A DNA stretch of 48,787 nt from Oleiphilaceae bacterium (GTDB taxonomy: Bacteria; Pseudomonadota; Gammaproteobacteria; Pseudomonadales; Oleiphilaceae): assembly GCA_018334495.1 (NCBI GenBank), contig JAGXLV010000015.1:1-48787 (forward strand), in the 5' to 3' direction. The first letter of the stretch is position 1, and each line of letters starts with the position of its first letter. The notes under the pieces were generated by a model. It did not search any database, had not been told where the DNA came from, and saw nothing but the letters and a program-made list of their open reading frames with translations. Positions 39,242 through 47,798 of this stretch are shown here, in pieces. The position numbers were made by a program, and so were the translations under genes.

Positions 39242-40153
39242 CTAGTGGGCCACTTCCGGCTGCTTTGAGAAACTCTCAAGCAAACCGGGAACCTTTTCCG
39301 CAGCCACCGGCCGACCCAACAAAAACCCCTGAATCATGTCGCAATGGAGCTCTTCCAGCAAGGCGCGCTGGCTCTCATGCTCTACGCCTTCCGCTACCAG
39401 GGCCAGGCCCATCGCCCTGGCAATGGCGATAATGCCAGAGGCAAGTTCAATCGCGCCCTGCTGGTCGGGTAGACCATCAATGAAACTCTTGTCGATTTTC
39501 AGGATATCCAGCGGCAGGCGTCTTAAAATGTTAAGGGAGGAGTCGCCGGTTCCAAAATTATCCAGTGACAGCTTTATCCCTTGCCGGGAAAGCTCGTCCA
39601 TGATTTTGGTAGCCCGGCCCACATCCTGCGTCAGACTCTCTTCGGTCAGTTCCAGAATAAGGCGATGCGGGTCCATTCCGGTGTCCCGGAGTATGTCCAG
39701 AACCAAACCCACAAAACCCGGACTGTAGAATTCCCGCGCCGGAATATTTACGGCAACCCGCACGGGTAGGCTTTGCCCCTTTGCAGGCCATGCATGGGCC
39801 TGCTTACAGGCGGTTCGCAGCACCCAGTAGGTCAGCAAAAACGAAAACCGCCGGCTTCGCTCCGCGATGGGTATAAACTCGGTCGGACTCACTGTACCAA
39901 GCTCCTCATCCTGCCAGCGAACCAGCGCCTCGAAACTGACGATACCGCTTCCATCAGAAACGAAAACCGGCAGGTAATCCAACGTCAGGCAGTCGGTCAG
40001 AAGAGCCGTTTCGAGTCGATCTTCAATCACATGCCGGCGGATCAACATCTGGTCGTCGTCAGCCGCAGCCTCCGGTATCCGTATATCGTCCTTTTCGAAT
40101 TCAAGGTCACAGTGGGCTTTTGCCTGAACCAACTCCGGAAAAGTTGTTTTCAT
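39242..40153 (-). CDS. EAL domain protein with altered metal site
   Basis: A 303-residue cytoplasmic protein: a short N-terminal region (1-50) and one EAL domain. The EAL motif is at 75-77 (SFEALVRW), N136 (VAVNIPAR), E168 (LILELTEE), K219 (ILKIDKSF) and E255 (AEGVE) are present, but the usual DDFGTG reads DNFGTG (D198, N199): one of the two metal-binding aspartates is replaced. This could weaken or abolish c-di-GMP hydrolysis while keeping binding. No GGDEF or receiver domain is attached. The start MKTTFPELVQAK follows AAAGGA by about 7 bases. An AT-rich region lies upstream. Confidence 0.92.
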   Translation of the reverse strand: MKTTFPELVQAKAHCDLEFEKDDIRIPEAAADDDQMLIRRHVIEDRLETALLTDCLTLDYLPVFVSDGSGIVSFEALVRWQDEELGTVSPTEFIPIAERSRRFSFLLTYWVLRTACKQAHAWPAKGQSLPVRVAVNIPAREFYSPGFVGLVLDILRDTGMDPHRLILELTEESLTQDVGRATKIMDELSRQGIKLSLDNFGTGDSSLNILRRLPLDILKIDKSFIDGLPDQQGAIELASGIIAIARAMGLALVAEGVEHESQRALLEELHCDMIQGFLLGRPVAAEKVPGLLESFSKQPEVAH

Positions 40154-40571
40154 GATTTGTCCTTTCATCCCGCTTCCGCAAGAAAGTGTGTTCCCTGTTC
40201 CACAAACCACCCAACCAAAACATGTATTTTAATTAATATTAAAATGAAAGCCGCTGCAGATACAACAATAAAGCCGCCAGCGTTTGATTATTAAAAATGA
40301 CGTAAAATCAAATTATTAGAATTTTTTAGGTGATACAACCAAGTAAAGAAAGGCTGATAATTCACTCAAAGCATAAATTCGTAAATTAAATGCACTTTAT
40401 GAGGGTAGTTGTGAGGCGGTCTTGGATGGAAGGCTAGTCAACGTGGTCAAGAATCGAGGGAGAGCCAAAGTGTCAGAACAAAAAAACGAGAATTATTATC
40501 AAAACGCTGAGTCACAATAAGAAAAGCACGCCCTCAGGCGTGCTTTTTCAGGCTGTCACCAGCGCCCAATT
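40154..40571. other. AT-rich intergenic region between EAL gene and glpD
   Basis: About 370 bases without a supported gene (40154-40521), then the glpD terminator. Base composition is clearly more AT-rich than its surroundings, with A/T dyads such as TTTTAATTAATATTAAAA near 40230. It must hold the EAL promoter; I cannot name a single best one. No repeat, tRNA or coding frame was seen. Confidence 0.6.
40522..40547. terminator. Terminator after glpD
   Basis: AAAAGCACGCC / GGCGTGCTTTT with a 4-base loop, T runs on both sides (four U on the minus side). It lies 24 bases beyond the glpD stop. Confidence 0.85.
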
Positions 40572-42143
40572 TCAGGCAGTTTCAGAGGCGTCAGCTTCAA
40601 GAACCGATGCCACCTGGGCCCGAATGGACTGAGTGGCGGCCTCATCCAACATCCCGACGCGCAAGCGGCGATAGACGACATCGTCGACCTTGCAGGCGCC
40701 TTCAAACTTTATGGCCCAGTCCAGTTCTGCTTTTATGTATGGCTGGTTGTCGACCAGACGGTCGCTCGACCCTTGCTTCAGAACCAGGTGCGCACGATCG
40801 CCATAAGCTTGCCATAAATAAGTGGCCACATCTTCCGGAAGCCCCTTGAGCGCCGCCTCGGCAGCTGCCTTATCGCCGTTGGCGCCCGGCAAACGGATTT
40901 CATAAGTGTTACAGGCGCCGGCTTTCAGCTCAGGGTTGGATTTAACCACTTCATTCACACAGTCTTCAGCCATATTGCGCCAGGTGGTCCACTTACCACC
41001 AGTCAGGGTGACCATGCCTTTCTCGTTAATAATGACGTGATCCCGGCTCAAACCACCCGTGGAAGACTCTGAGGGATTGCTCACCAGAGGGCGAAGCCCG
41101 GAGAAAGTCGCGCTTATGTCATCGCGACTCAAAGGTTCCGCCAGCCATTCGTTAACATGTTTAATAATGTAATCAATATCATCATCAGTGGCTGTCGGGG
41201 TATCCGAGAGGTTGGCAGGATCATCGGTGGTTCCAACCAGGGTTTTGCCCAACCAAGGCAGGATGAACAGAACCCGGCCGTCGTCAGTTTCCGGTACGAG
41301 GATACCGCGCCCATCCGGCAACAGGTTCTTGTTAAAGGAAATGTGAATACCACTTGAAACAGTCATCATCGGCTTGGCCGCAGGGTCGGCCATCGTGCGA
41401 ATTTTATCGGTCCAGGGCCCCGTGCAGTTGACCACAACCCGAGCGTTTATGTTTAATACTTCGCCGCTCAGTTCGTCGGTGCACCTGGCGCCACTCACCC
41501 TGTCGTCGGACAGAATCAATTCGTCGACTTTCGTATAATTCAAGACGTGAGCGCCCTGTTCAACGGCCGAACGCACCATGGCGATGCCAAAGCGAGCGTC
41601 GTCAAACTGTCCGTCCATATAGCTCACGCCTCCTTTCAATGGCTTCAGGTCCAGACTTGGGCAGGCGCGACTGAGCTCATCCTTACTTTCAATTCGCGAC
41701 TTGCCGAGGCGCTCTGAGCCGGCAAGAATATCGTAAAGACCCAGACCGAAGCGGTAGTAAAGCAGACCAATCGGATTTTTTACCGGAGTGATCAGGGTCA
41801 ATGGCCAGGCGAGATGAGGCGCCATCTTCAGCATGCGCTTGCGCTCGTGCAGTGCCTCCTTGACCAACTGATATTTGCCGTAATCAAAGCTTTTGAAGGC
41901 CTGTTCGAGATAACGAACCCCGCCATGAATAAGCTTGGTGGACCGGCTTGAGGTTCCCGCCATAAAATCCTGCCTGTCGACCAGTGCCACCGTCAGCCCC
42001 CGGCTAAGAGCATCCAGCGCGACGCCAGCACCGCTGGCACCGCCGCCAATTACCAGAAGGTCCACGTCGGTAGATTTAAGAGCGTCGACGTGAGATTGAC
42101 GTTCCCAGCATTGACTGGATTTAACGGCGGCAGCTTGTGACAT
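40572..42143 (-). CDS. glpD: Aerobic glycerol-3-phosphate dehydrogenase
   Basis: A 523-residue FAD enzyme on the inner face of the membrane that oxidises glycerol-3-phosphate to dihydroxyacetone phosphate and passes electrons to quinone. The FAD site LLVIGGGASGAGVALDA is near residue 30, followed by the family signature TSSRSTKLIHGGVRYLE. The first about 25 residues are a slightly longer N-terminus than in E. coli GlpD (501). No glpF, glpK or glpR lies in the window, so the gene is separate from the usual regulon cluster here. A -10-like TATAAT is found upstream. Confidence 0.96.
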   Translation of the reverse strand: MSQAAAVKSSQCWERQSHVDALKSTDVDLLVIGGGASGAGVALDALSRGLTVALVDRQDFMAGTSSRSTKLIHGGVRYLEQAFKSFDYGKYQLVKEALHERKRMLKMAPHLAWPLTLITPVKNPIGLLYYRFGLGLYDILAGSERLGKSRIESKDELSRACPSLDLKPLKGGVSYMDGQFDDARFGIAMVRSAVEQGAHVLNYTKVDELILSDDRVSGARCTDELSGEVLNINARVVVNCTGPWTDKIRTMADPAAKPMMTVSSGIHISFNKNLLPDGRGILVPETDDGRVLFILPWLGKTLVGTTDDPANLSDTPTATDDDIDYIIKHVNEWLAEPLSRDDISATFSGLRPLVSNPSESSTGGLSRDHVIINEKGMVTLTGGKWTTWRNMAEDCVNEVVKSNPELKAGACNTYEIRLPGANGDKAAAEAALKGLPEDVATYLWQAYGDRAHLVLKQGSSDRLVDNQPYIKAELDWAIKFEGACKVDDVVYRRLRVGMLDEAATQSIRAQVASVLEADASETA

Positions 42144-42771
42144 TGTAAGACTCCACAGGATTGTTTGTGTTCACAGATTATTCGTACGCAAATTCGCGAA
42201 AAGACTTATTACAGCCCGACTGCGTTTGAAATCTGTAATATTATAGACCTAATGGCGGAACATTCCCCAATTTCTCAGGGTTAACTCTGGTAAAACGCCA
42301 ACGATTTCCCTAAAGCAACGGCACAACGCGTGATGCGTCCACCAATTTTAAGCCTTTGACCCGCACCCGATTTGGCTGGATCTCTAGCCGTTACACCATA
42401 GAAATATACCCGCGGATACCACCGGAGGCAAATCAGAACTTCCCGCCTCAGAGGTTAAAAGCACGTCAAGCGACAAAGTGCGACAGGGAGAGTCACGGAA
42501 CCTTTGTTATTCAAAGATCCATGTTCGCTAGCGAATAAAAGAGGGAAAGCCTGTAATTGCCTGTTTTCGCAAAAGATCACAAGCAGTTTTACCATCGTTA
42601 TCCAAGGCAGCAATCACAGCCGACTCTTCAGGTTCGGAAATGACAAACTTGTAACGGGTCCAAATGTAAGCTTGCGCCGTAAATTCCACTGAGTTTCCAA
42701 CGGCAGGTCGCAACAGCTGAAACCAGTGCAGGGCCGGCCGAGATGTACACTTTAGACCAGGAGCAAGATCT
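42144..42771. other. Long intergenic region between glpD and pseudoazurin gene
   Basis: A 628-base gap between divergent genes. It contains a perfect TATAAT (42240-42245, minus strand) about 95 bases before glpD, and the palindrome TTCGCGAA between it and the gene, which might be an operator. Short reading frames on both strands (plus 42356-42538, minus 42528 to about 42740) have no recognisable product. No RNA gene, repeat or terminator was identified in it. Confidence 0.5.
42240..42245 (-). promoter_or_regulatory. Possible -10 element of glpD
   Basis: A perfect TATAAT on the minus strand 97 bases before the glpD start. The best -35 match (TTGGGG) is 19 bases away, longer than ideal, so an activator or another promoter may be involved. 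Confidence 0.35.
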
Positions 42772-43221
42772 ATGAGCTTTAATTTCAAACACGTCGCTTT
42801 GGCCGCAGCGATTCTTATCCCGTCAACATCAGCGCTTGCCGCTGAGCACACCATTGAGATGAAAAACAATGGTGCCGATGGAACGATGGTCTTCGAGCCG
42901 GGCTTTATCAAAGCCGAGAAAGGCGACACTATTAAATTCAAAGCAACCGACCCGGCTCACAACTCTATCTCGGTGGCCGTTCCTGAAGGGGCGGAATCAT
43001 GGGAAGGCGCCATGAATGAAGAGATTGAAATAACTCTCGATGAAGAGGGTGTCTACGTATACAAGTGCACCCCCCACGCCGTACTGAACATGGTCGGCGT
43101 CATTCAGGTGGGTTCACCAACCAATATGGACGCGGCAGAAGAAGCCGTAGCTGAACTGACGGACAATGCCGCGACCAACAAAGACCGGGGGCAAATGTAC
43201 CTCGATAAAGTTGACGGCTAA
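42772..43221 (+). CDS. Pseudoazurin
   Basis: A 149-residue periplasmic type 1 (blue) copper protein with signal peptide (MSFNFKHVALAAAILIPSTS, cleavage near ALA-AEH). Copper ligands are H63 (PAHNSIS), C99, H102 and M107 in KCTPHAVLNM, with the exact pseudoazurin spacing. Pseudoazurins pass electrons, often to nitrite or nitrous oxide reductase; no denitrification gene is nearby, so its partner here is unknown. The ATG follows AGGAGC by about 8 bases. It is a single gene ending at a terminator. Confidence 0.95.
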   Translation: MSFNFKHVALAAAILIPSTSALAAEHTIEMKNNGADGTMVFEPGFIKAEKGDTIKFKATDPAHNSISVAVPEGAESWEGAMNEEIEITLDEEGVYVYKCTPHAVLNMVGVIQVGSPTNMDAAEEAVAELTDNAATNKDRGQMYLDKVDG

Positions 43222-43298
43222 ATGCCGATAGGAACCGGGCTTTAACGCCTGCCGGAAGAAGAGAGCGCCGCAAGACGCCCTCTTACAAGGGATAACTT

Positions 43299-43332
43299 TC
43301 AAAACCCGCAATAAATTGCGGGTTTTCGATTT
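43299..43332 (+). terminator. Terminator after pseudoazurin gene
   Basis: AAAACCCGCAAT / ATTGCGGGTTTT with a 2-base loop followed by a T-rich stretch (CGATTTTAT), 78 bases after the stop codon. Confidence 0.85.
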
Positions 43333-43534
43333 TATACAGGCACTGGAAATTCCATCATCCGGTGACTTTTCACACTTCATGTCACTGCCTTCTTTGCCGT
43401 CCCGATTGTTTTAAAATGGGACGCCTGCGACAAACTGCGCAGTTTCTTCTCGCCGCCAAGGTCGTATACTACTCAATGTAGAAGTGTCCGAATAAATGGC
43501 TGTTCGCCGGACCGCCATAGCCAAAGAGCGAACA

Positions 43535-44239
43535 ATGACAAACGGCAGCCCCGTGTTTTTTCGATGTTTAACCACCCTGCTACTGGCGTTTTCGACGCTG
43601 GCGGCGGCTGATGCCATTAACCGGGTGGTTCATCCGGACGGATCCGTTGAGTTCACCAATATAAAACAAGGTGAAAAGCCGCGGGCGTCCAGCAAAGACG
43701 AGGTGGTATTTCGTTACAAAGATGATAACGGCATCGTTGCTTACAGCAGCCTTCAGCCCCGAAATGGGGATTTCGACGTGATCCGTTTCGAGTGCTACGC
43801 CTGCGACCCCGGTTCCAGCGTCAACTGGCGCACCACGCCTCTCTTCCTCAAGCCGTACCGCGAAGCAATCAAAAACGCTGCCACAGAATTTGGCGTCGAC
43901 CCGGCCCTCGTTCGAGCTGTCATTCACGCCGAGTCCGCCTTTAATGCCAGAGCCCTGTCACCGAGAGGCGCTCAGGGCCTGATGCAACTCATGCCGGGCA
44001 CCGCCAGAGAATTGGGCGTACAAAATGTCAAAGCCCCCACGGAGAACATTCGGGGGGGAGCGGATTATCTGGCCCGGATGCTTGAGCGATTCGACGGCGA
44101 CATCAGACTGGCAACGGCCGCCTATAACGCCGGCCCGGGTGCCGTCGGCCGATATGGCGGCATTCCACCTTACGCCGAGACCCAGGCCTATGTTGAGCGT
44201 GTAGGCATCCTCCACGAGCGTTACGCGTCCAGGTTTTGA
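43535..44239 (+). CDS. Lytic transglycosylase (DUF4124-SLT)
   Basis: A 234-residue exported protein that cleaves peptidoglycan. Signal peptide MTNGSPVFFRCLTTLLLAFS..., then a DUF4124-like domain (VVHPDGSVEFTNIKQGEKPR), then the SLT domain with catalytic E133 (HAESAFN), LSPRGAQGLMQLMPGTA and ATAAYNAGPGAV. An in-frame ATG lies 13 codons upstream (43496), but the later start gives a normal signal peptide. It is convergent with the BON protein gene, 11 bases apart. Confidence 0.9.
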   Translation: MTNGSPVFFRCLTTLLLAFSTLAAADAINRVVHPDGSVEFTNIKQGEKPRASSKDEVVFRYKDDNGIVAYSSLQPRNGDFDVIRFECYACDPGSSVNWRTTPLFLKPYREAIKNAATEFGVDPALVRAVIHAESAFNARALSPRGAQGLMQLMPGTARELGVQNVKAPTENIRGGADYLARMLERFDGDIRLATAAYNAGPGAVGRYGGIPPYAETQAYVERVGILHERYASRF

Positions 44240-44250
44240 TGGTGCCGGGA

Positions 44251-45003
44251 CTAGGCCGGCTCCGATCCCTGGATGGCGACACGATCAATGACATCCAGAA
44301 CCCCCGGTATCGACCAGACATCCAGGACCGCGTATTTTTTTATCATGTCGGTAGCCGCGAAGCCCTGAATCTCGACAGTCCGGGCGGACGTTTTGAGGTA
44401 GAACTGATCCGCATCCAGGGTATGGTCCTTCTCAAGAACCAGGCGGGCGGCATCATTGATCTCATGGTCCGAGTCTTCCTCCTCCGGCATCACGGCCAGT
44501 AAATTTTCCACTGACTCGCAACCATAGGCCCACCAAGTAAGCGCCTCGGCAAAGCGCCTGTGGCTCAGGCTGGCGACCGAACCTGTCAACATAACCGCGC
44601 CATCATCCACATTAATAATGATTTCATAACTGCCGGGGCCGGCATCGCGAATGGTTTCGACCTTACCGGCAGTTTGCGCACCCAGGGTGTATTCGAGGAA
44701 CATCGACTCAGTGGACAGCCTTTCCACCACATCATCGCGTATTTGCCGGTCACCCTGCTTCTCAACGACTTCCCGACGAAGCCGGTCGTCGATGGGCCAG
44801 TGTCCATCGACCATCTGCTCGGCAAGCACTCTGGCGCGGCGCTTGGCGGCAACATTCTCCACGGTGCCGGCCATCACCAGACGGCCATCTTCATTTCTAA
44901 GCTCCACCGGAAAACGGTGCAAATTGATCCAGTGGTCACGCTCAAACGCAGCGCGCAGGCTTTCCACGACCTCATCAATGTGAGCGGGTGCATCATCGGA
45001 CAT
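44251..45003 (-). CDS. BON domain protein
   Basis: A 250-residue protein with three BON-like modules: one around VELRNEDGRLVMAGTVENVA, one around INVDDGAVMLTGSVASLSHR and one around TSARTVEIQGFAATDMIKK. BON domains bind membranes or phospholipids. There is no signal peptide from the chosen start (MSDDAPAHIDEVVES), which follows a perfect GGAGG ribosome-binding sequence, so it would be cytoplasmic, unlike OsmY-type proteins. It is divergent from the RNase Z gene. Function unknown. Confidence 0.87.
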   Translation of the reverse strand: MSDDAPAHIDEVVESLRAAFERDHWINLHRFPVELRNEDGRLVMAGTVENVAAKRRARVLAEQMVDGHWPIDDRLRREVVEKQGDRQIRDDVVERLSTESMFLEYTLGAQTAGKVETIRDAGPGSYEIIINVDDGAVMLTGSVASLSHRRFAEALTWWAYGCESVENLLAVMPEEEDSDHEINDAARLVLEKDHTLDADQFYLKTSARTVEIQGFAATDMIKKYAVLDVWSIPGVLDVIDRVAIQGSEPA

Positions 45004-45208
45004 AAGACCTCCTTCCCTAAAGTCAGTTATATCGGTCAACTTCCCCTTGTGTTCATCATGCCATTCAGCTCCCTGGCCGGCTACTGTCAAAAGGCTATAC
45101 CGGAAAGGTAGGTTTTCCGGATCGCTTTCAGCGCTGATTTCTTTTAGATTGGTGAACAACAACTGGAAACTGAGGCTTTCCGGCCCAGCCATCGCAAAAC
45201 GAGGAACA

Positions 45209-46189
45209 ATGGAATTTACCTTTCTGGGCACATCTGCCGGAACACCAACACGATCGCGCAATGTGACCGGCCTGGTGGTGTGCCACTCCGGCCCCAGATC
45301 CAGTTACCTGGTGGACTGTGGCGAAGGCACCCAGCACCAGCTGCTCCGTACCCGCTACTCGGCGATGCAGTTGCGGGCAATATTCATTACCCACATCCAC
45401 GGCGACCATACTTTCGGCCTGCCGGGGCTCCTTACCAGTGCCTCCATGCTGGGCCGCACGGAAGCACTCGATGTCATTGCCCCCGTCCAGGTGCAGCGTT
45501 TCATCACTGCGGTCATCGAAAACAGCGATTCCAGTCTGAGCTACCCCCTGAACTTCATCGATTCCGAAGCACCGGGTTTCCACTGGCAGGATGAACACTT
45601 CGAGGTCACCGCCGTCGCTCTGTCCCACCGCGTACCCTGTCGCGCCTACGTGTTTACCGAGCGCAATCTGGAGCGCCAGCTGTTGCAGGAAAAGCTCTGG
45701 GCGGATGGCATAGAACCCGGGCCCAACTGGGGCGAACTGCAAAAAGGCAATGACGTAACGCTGGCGGACGGCCGCCTGCTCAGAAGTGAGGATTACACGC
45801 ACATTTCCCGCGTCGCCCGGCGCCTGATTGTGGGCGGAGACAACGACAACCCGGCCCTTCTGACTCAGGTATGCAAAGATAGCCACGCGCTGATCCACGA
45901 AGCCACTTACACCCAGGACGTGGCGGACCGCGTCGGGCCCTGGCCTCAACACAGCTCCGCCGAGCAGGTGGCCCGCTTTGCCGAGCAGGTACAGATGCCC
46001 AATCTGGTGCTAACCCACTTCAGCTCCCGCTACCAGTCCGGACCGGGCGGCGCACCCCACATCAACCAGCTGGCGGCGGAAGCCATGCCGCATTACCGCG
46101 GCCAGCTGTTCCTGGCACGGGATTTTGAAACCTACCGGTTGGAGAAAGACTTGTCACTGACCTGCCTTACCAACGGAACCACAACCTGA
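45209..46189 (+). CDS. rnz: Ribonuclease Z
   Basis: A 326-residue metallo-beta-lactamase-fold nuclease of the ElaC/RNase Z family, which processes tRNA 3' ends. It starts MEFTFLGTSAGTPTRSRNVT with the zinc motif THIHGDH at 61-67, HEATY and LTHFSSRY further on. The ATG follows GAGGAAC. Because the one tRNA in this window encodes its CCA, the enzyme may be less essential than in organisms without encoded CCA. It is divergent from the BON gene. Confidence 0.95.
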   Translation: MEFTFLGTSAGTPTRSRNVTGLVVCHSGPRSSYLVDCGEGTQHQLLRTRYSAMQLRAIFITHIHGDHTFGLPGLLTSASMLGRTEALDVIAPVQVQRFITAVIENSDSSLSYPLNFIDSEAPGFHWQDEHFEVTAVALSHRVPCRAYVFTERNLERQLLQEKLWADGIEPGPNWGELQKGNDVTLADGRLLRSEDYTHISRVARRLIVGGDNDNPALLTQVCKDSHALIHEATYTQDVADRVGPWPQHSSAEQVARFAEQVQMPNLVLTHFSSRYQSGPGGAPHINQLAAEAMPHYRGQLFLARDFETYRLEKDLSLTCLTNGTTT

Positions 46190-46298
46190 TAATCAGAAAT
46201 TTAGGATAATAAACACACCGGCGTTTGCATGGATACATCGCTGCCACTCAGTTCGATTTGCCAGCGCCATTATAGCCTTGGGCACCTGACCCTTATCA

Positions 46299-46643
46299 TC
46301 AACCACAGCACTTCTTGAATTTAAGACCACTGCCGCAACTGCATGGGTCATTGCGCGAAGGTGGTTTCGCCTTGGTGAGCGTCGCGCCTTTGCTCAGAAG
46401 TGCGGTCAGTTCGGCGATGGATTCGACGGCACCCTCACGGCTATCAAGCGTAATGTCTGCATGCAGCTTGGCCTCAGCCACCTGGGTTTCGATGTCCTGC
46501 TTACGCGCCTCACTGGTCACCACCAGCGTAAGCGGGTACTTTTTGCTGCCACTCTTCTGACTGGCCCTGGTTTTAAAGCCGCCGTGCGCAGTGTGATGCT
46601 GGCGCGCGTCCTGCCGGCCTTTGAAGAAAAACTTGTCTGACAT
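46299..46643 (-). CDS. SEC-C motif protein (PBPRA1643 type)
   Basis: A 114-residue protein that starts MSDKFFFKGRQDARQHHTAH and ends with a SEC-C zinc motif RNDPCSCGSGLKFKKCCG, as in SecA C-termini. The middle is a small alpha/beta region. It matches the SWIM/SEC-C family known from marine gammaproteobacteria, function unknown. The start follows AGGATCTCAGC. It is convergent with the RNase Z gene. Longer in-frame starts run into the repeat region and are unlikely. Confidence 0.87.
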   Translation of the reverse strand: MSDKFFFKGRQDARQHHTAHGGFKTRASQKSGSKKYPLTLVVTSEARKQDIETQVAEAKLHADITLDSREGAVESIAELTALLSKGATLTKAKPPSRNDPCSCGSGLKFKKCCG

Positions 46644-46794
46644 GCTGAGATCCTGATGAACGGAAGGGTGCCTGCCGCCTGGCGACCACTGGGTGCGACG
46701 TTTTAGCATGGTTACGGAAGGGGTTATATAGGCAGAAGTGCAAATAACATGAAACAACCAAACCGCACCTACCCGGTCTGAGCCCAAGCCTCTG

Positions 46795-47043
46795 TTCGCG
46801 GCTGAAGCCGCGCCCAAAACATTGTCGCACCCCCGATGGACAACGCCGCACCGTAGGAGCGGTTTCAACCACGATGATGGCCTTAGCTCAAATCTCTTTC
46901 GCGGCTGAAGCCGCTCCTACCGGGACCTCCCGCATCGGGGCGGGGGGTTAACCGCGATTCTTGGTTTCACTTCAAAACGTTTTCGCGGCTGAAGCCGCTC
47001 CTACCAGGACCTCCCGCACCGTAGGAGCGGTTTTAACCGCGAT
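46795..47043. repeat. REP-like repeat cluster
   Basis: At least five copies, in both orientations, of a short palindromic unit close to TTCGCGGCTGAAGCCGCTCC and its reverse form GTAGGAGCGGTTTTAACCGC: about 46795-46814, 46853-46874 (inverted), 46897-46920, 46981-47004 and 47021-47043 (inverted). Copies at 46897 and 46981 are 84 bases apart; those at 46853 and 47021 are 168 apart; the spacer GACCTCCCGCA is repeated too, so an 84-base composite unit has been duplicated. It resembles Pseudomonas REP/BIME elements and lies between two genes on the minus strand. Confidence 0.88.
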
Positions 47044-47088
47044 ATCTGGCTACCCCCGCGGAGAAAGAGACATGGTGCGAGTCTCCGT

Positions 47089-47700
47089 TCAACCATCCGC
47101 AGTCTTGCACCAACGATATACGCGCATTGGCGGGATATTCCTTATCTCCAGCGTGCAACTGGCGGGCGGCCCCATGATCGGGCGGGTAATCCTGGCGACA
47201 TCCCGACAGAACTGATAGGCAATAAAACGCCCGCCCTCGGCCAGGTTGTCCTTCACGGCCTGTGCAACCCGGGTGGCAATGATTTCCGGCATTTTCGAGA
47301 AGGGAATGCCCGAGATGATCACATCCGGTTGCTCCATGTGATGCAACGCCAGGATCGTGGCGAGATCCTCAGCACTGCCCAGTTCGTTGGTCAAACGCGG
47401 GTCTGAGATCTCGCCAAGCAGTTCATGGAAGTGGGGGCTCAACTCGATTGAGAGCAGGCGCGCACCGGGACCGAGGTGCCGCAGGAACGTTCTCGTGGTA
47501 CCACCGGTGCCCGGCCCCAGCTCCACCACCCGCCTGGCTTTAGACAAGTCCGCTGCCTCGACGATCCGATGCTCCAGAAATCGCGAGCTGGGAATAACTG
47601 AGCCTACCTGCAGCGGATCCCGCAAGAACCCACGGAAAAAAGCCGCTGGACTTGTTCTACGGTTTGAACCGTACTTCGAGCCACTGCTTTCTCCGGCCAT
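47089..47700 (-). CDS. SAM-dependent methyltransferase, phospholipid N-methyltransferase-like
   Basis: A 203-residue class I methyltransferase. The AdoMet site is RRVVELGPGTGGTTRTFLRH, followed by LLSIELSPHFHELL and DVIISGIPFSKMPEI. The N-terminal segment FFRGFLRDPLQVGSVIPSSR is typical of phospholipid N-methyltransferase (PmtA)-like and rRNA-dimethylase-like small methyltransferases. Substrate is not certain. Its start lies upstream of the transducer gene stop, 98 bases away, on the same strand. Confidence 0.85.
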   Translation of the reverse strand: MAGESSGSKYGSNRRTSPAAFFRGFLRDPLQVGSVIPSSRFLEHRIVEAADLSKARRVVELGPGTGGTTRTFLRHLGPGARLLSIELSPHFHELLGEISDPRLTNELGSAEDLATILALHHMEQPDVIISGIPFSKMPEIIATRVAQAVKDNLAEGGRFIAYQFCRDVARITRPIMGPPASCTLEIRNIPPMRVYRWCKTADG

Positions 47701-47798
47701 AATGTCATCTCCACCTGATCGTCGGGACTACCAGTCAACCATAACATTGACGTCGGTACATCCTATCGTCAAATAGCCGGGCCTCACTGCGGACGAGC

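Noticed and set aside
42356..42538. A 60-codon plus-strand open frame in the same gap
   Set aside because: No ribosome-binding sequence, no similarity recognised, composition like random intergenic sequence.
42528..42941. A 137-codon minus-strand open frame partly in the glpD-pseudoazurin gap
   Set aside because: Its start lies inside pseudoazurin on the opposite strand and no ribosome-binding site is seen; only the gap part looks protein-like, kept as a finding, not as a gene.
46795..47043. CRISPR array
   Set aside because: The repeats alternate in orientation, are palindromic and have no equal unique spacers; no cas genes are present.
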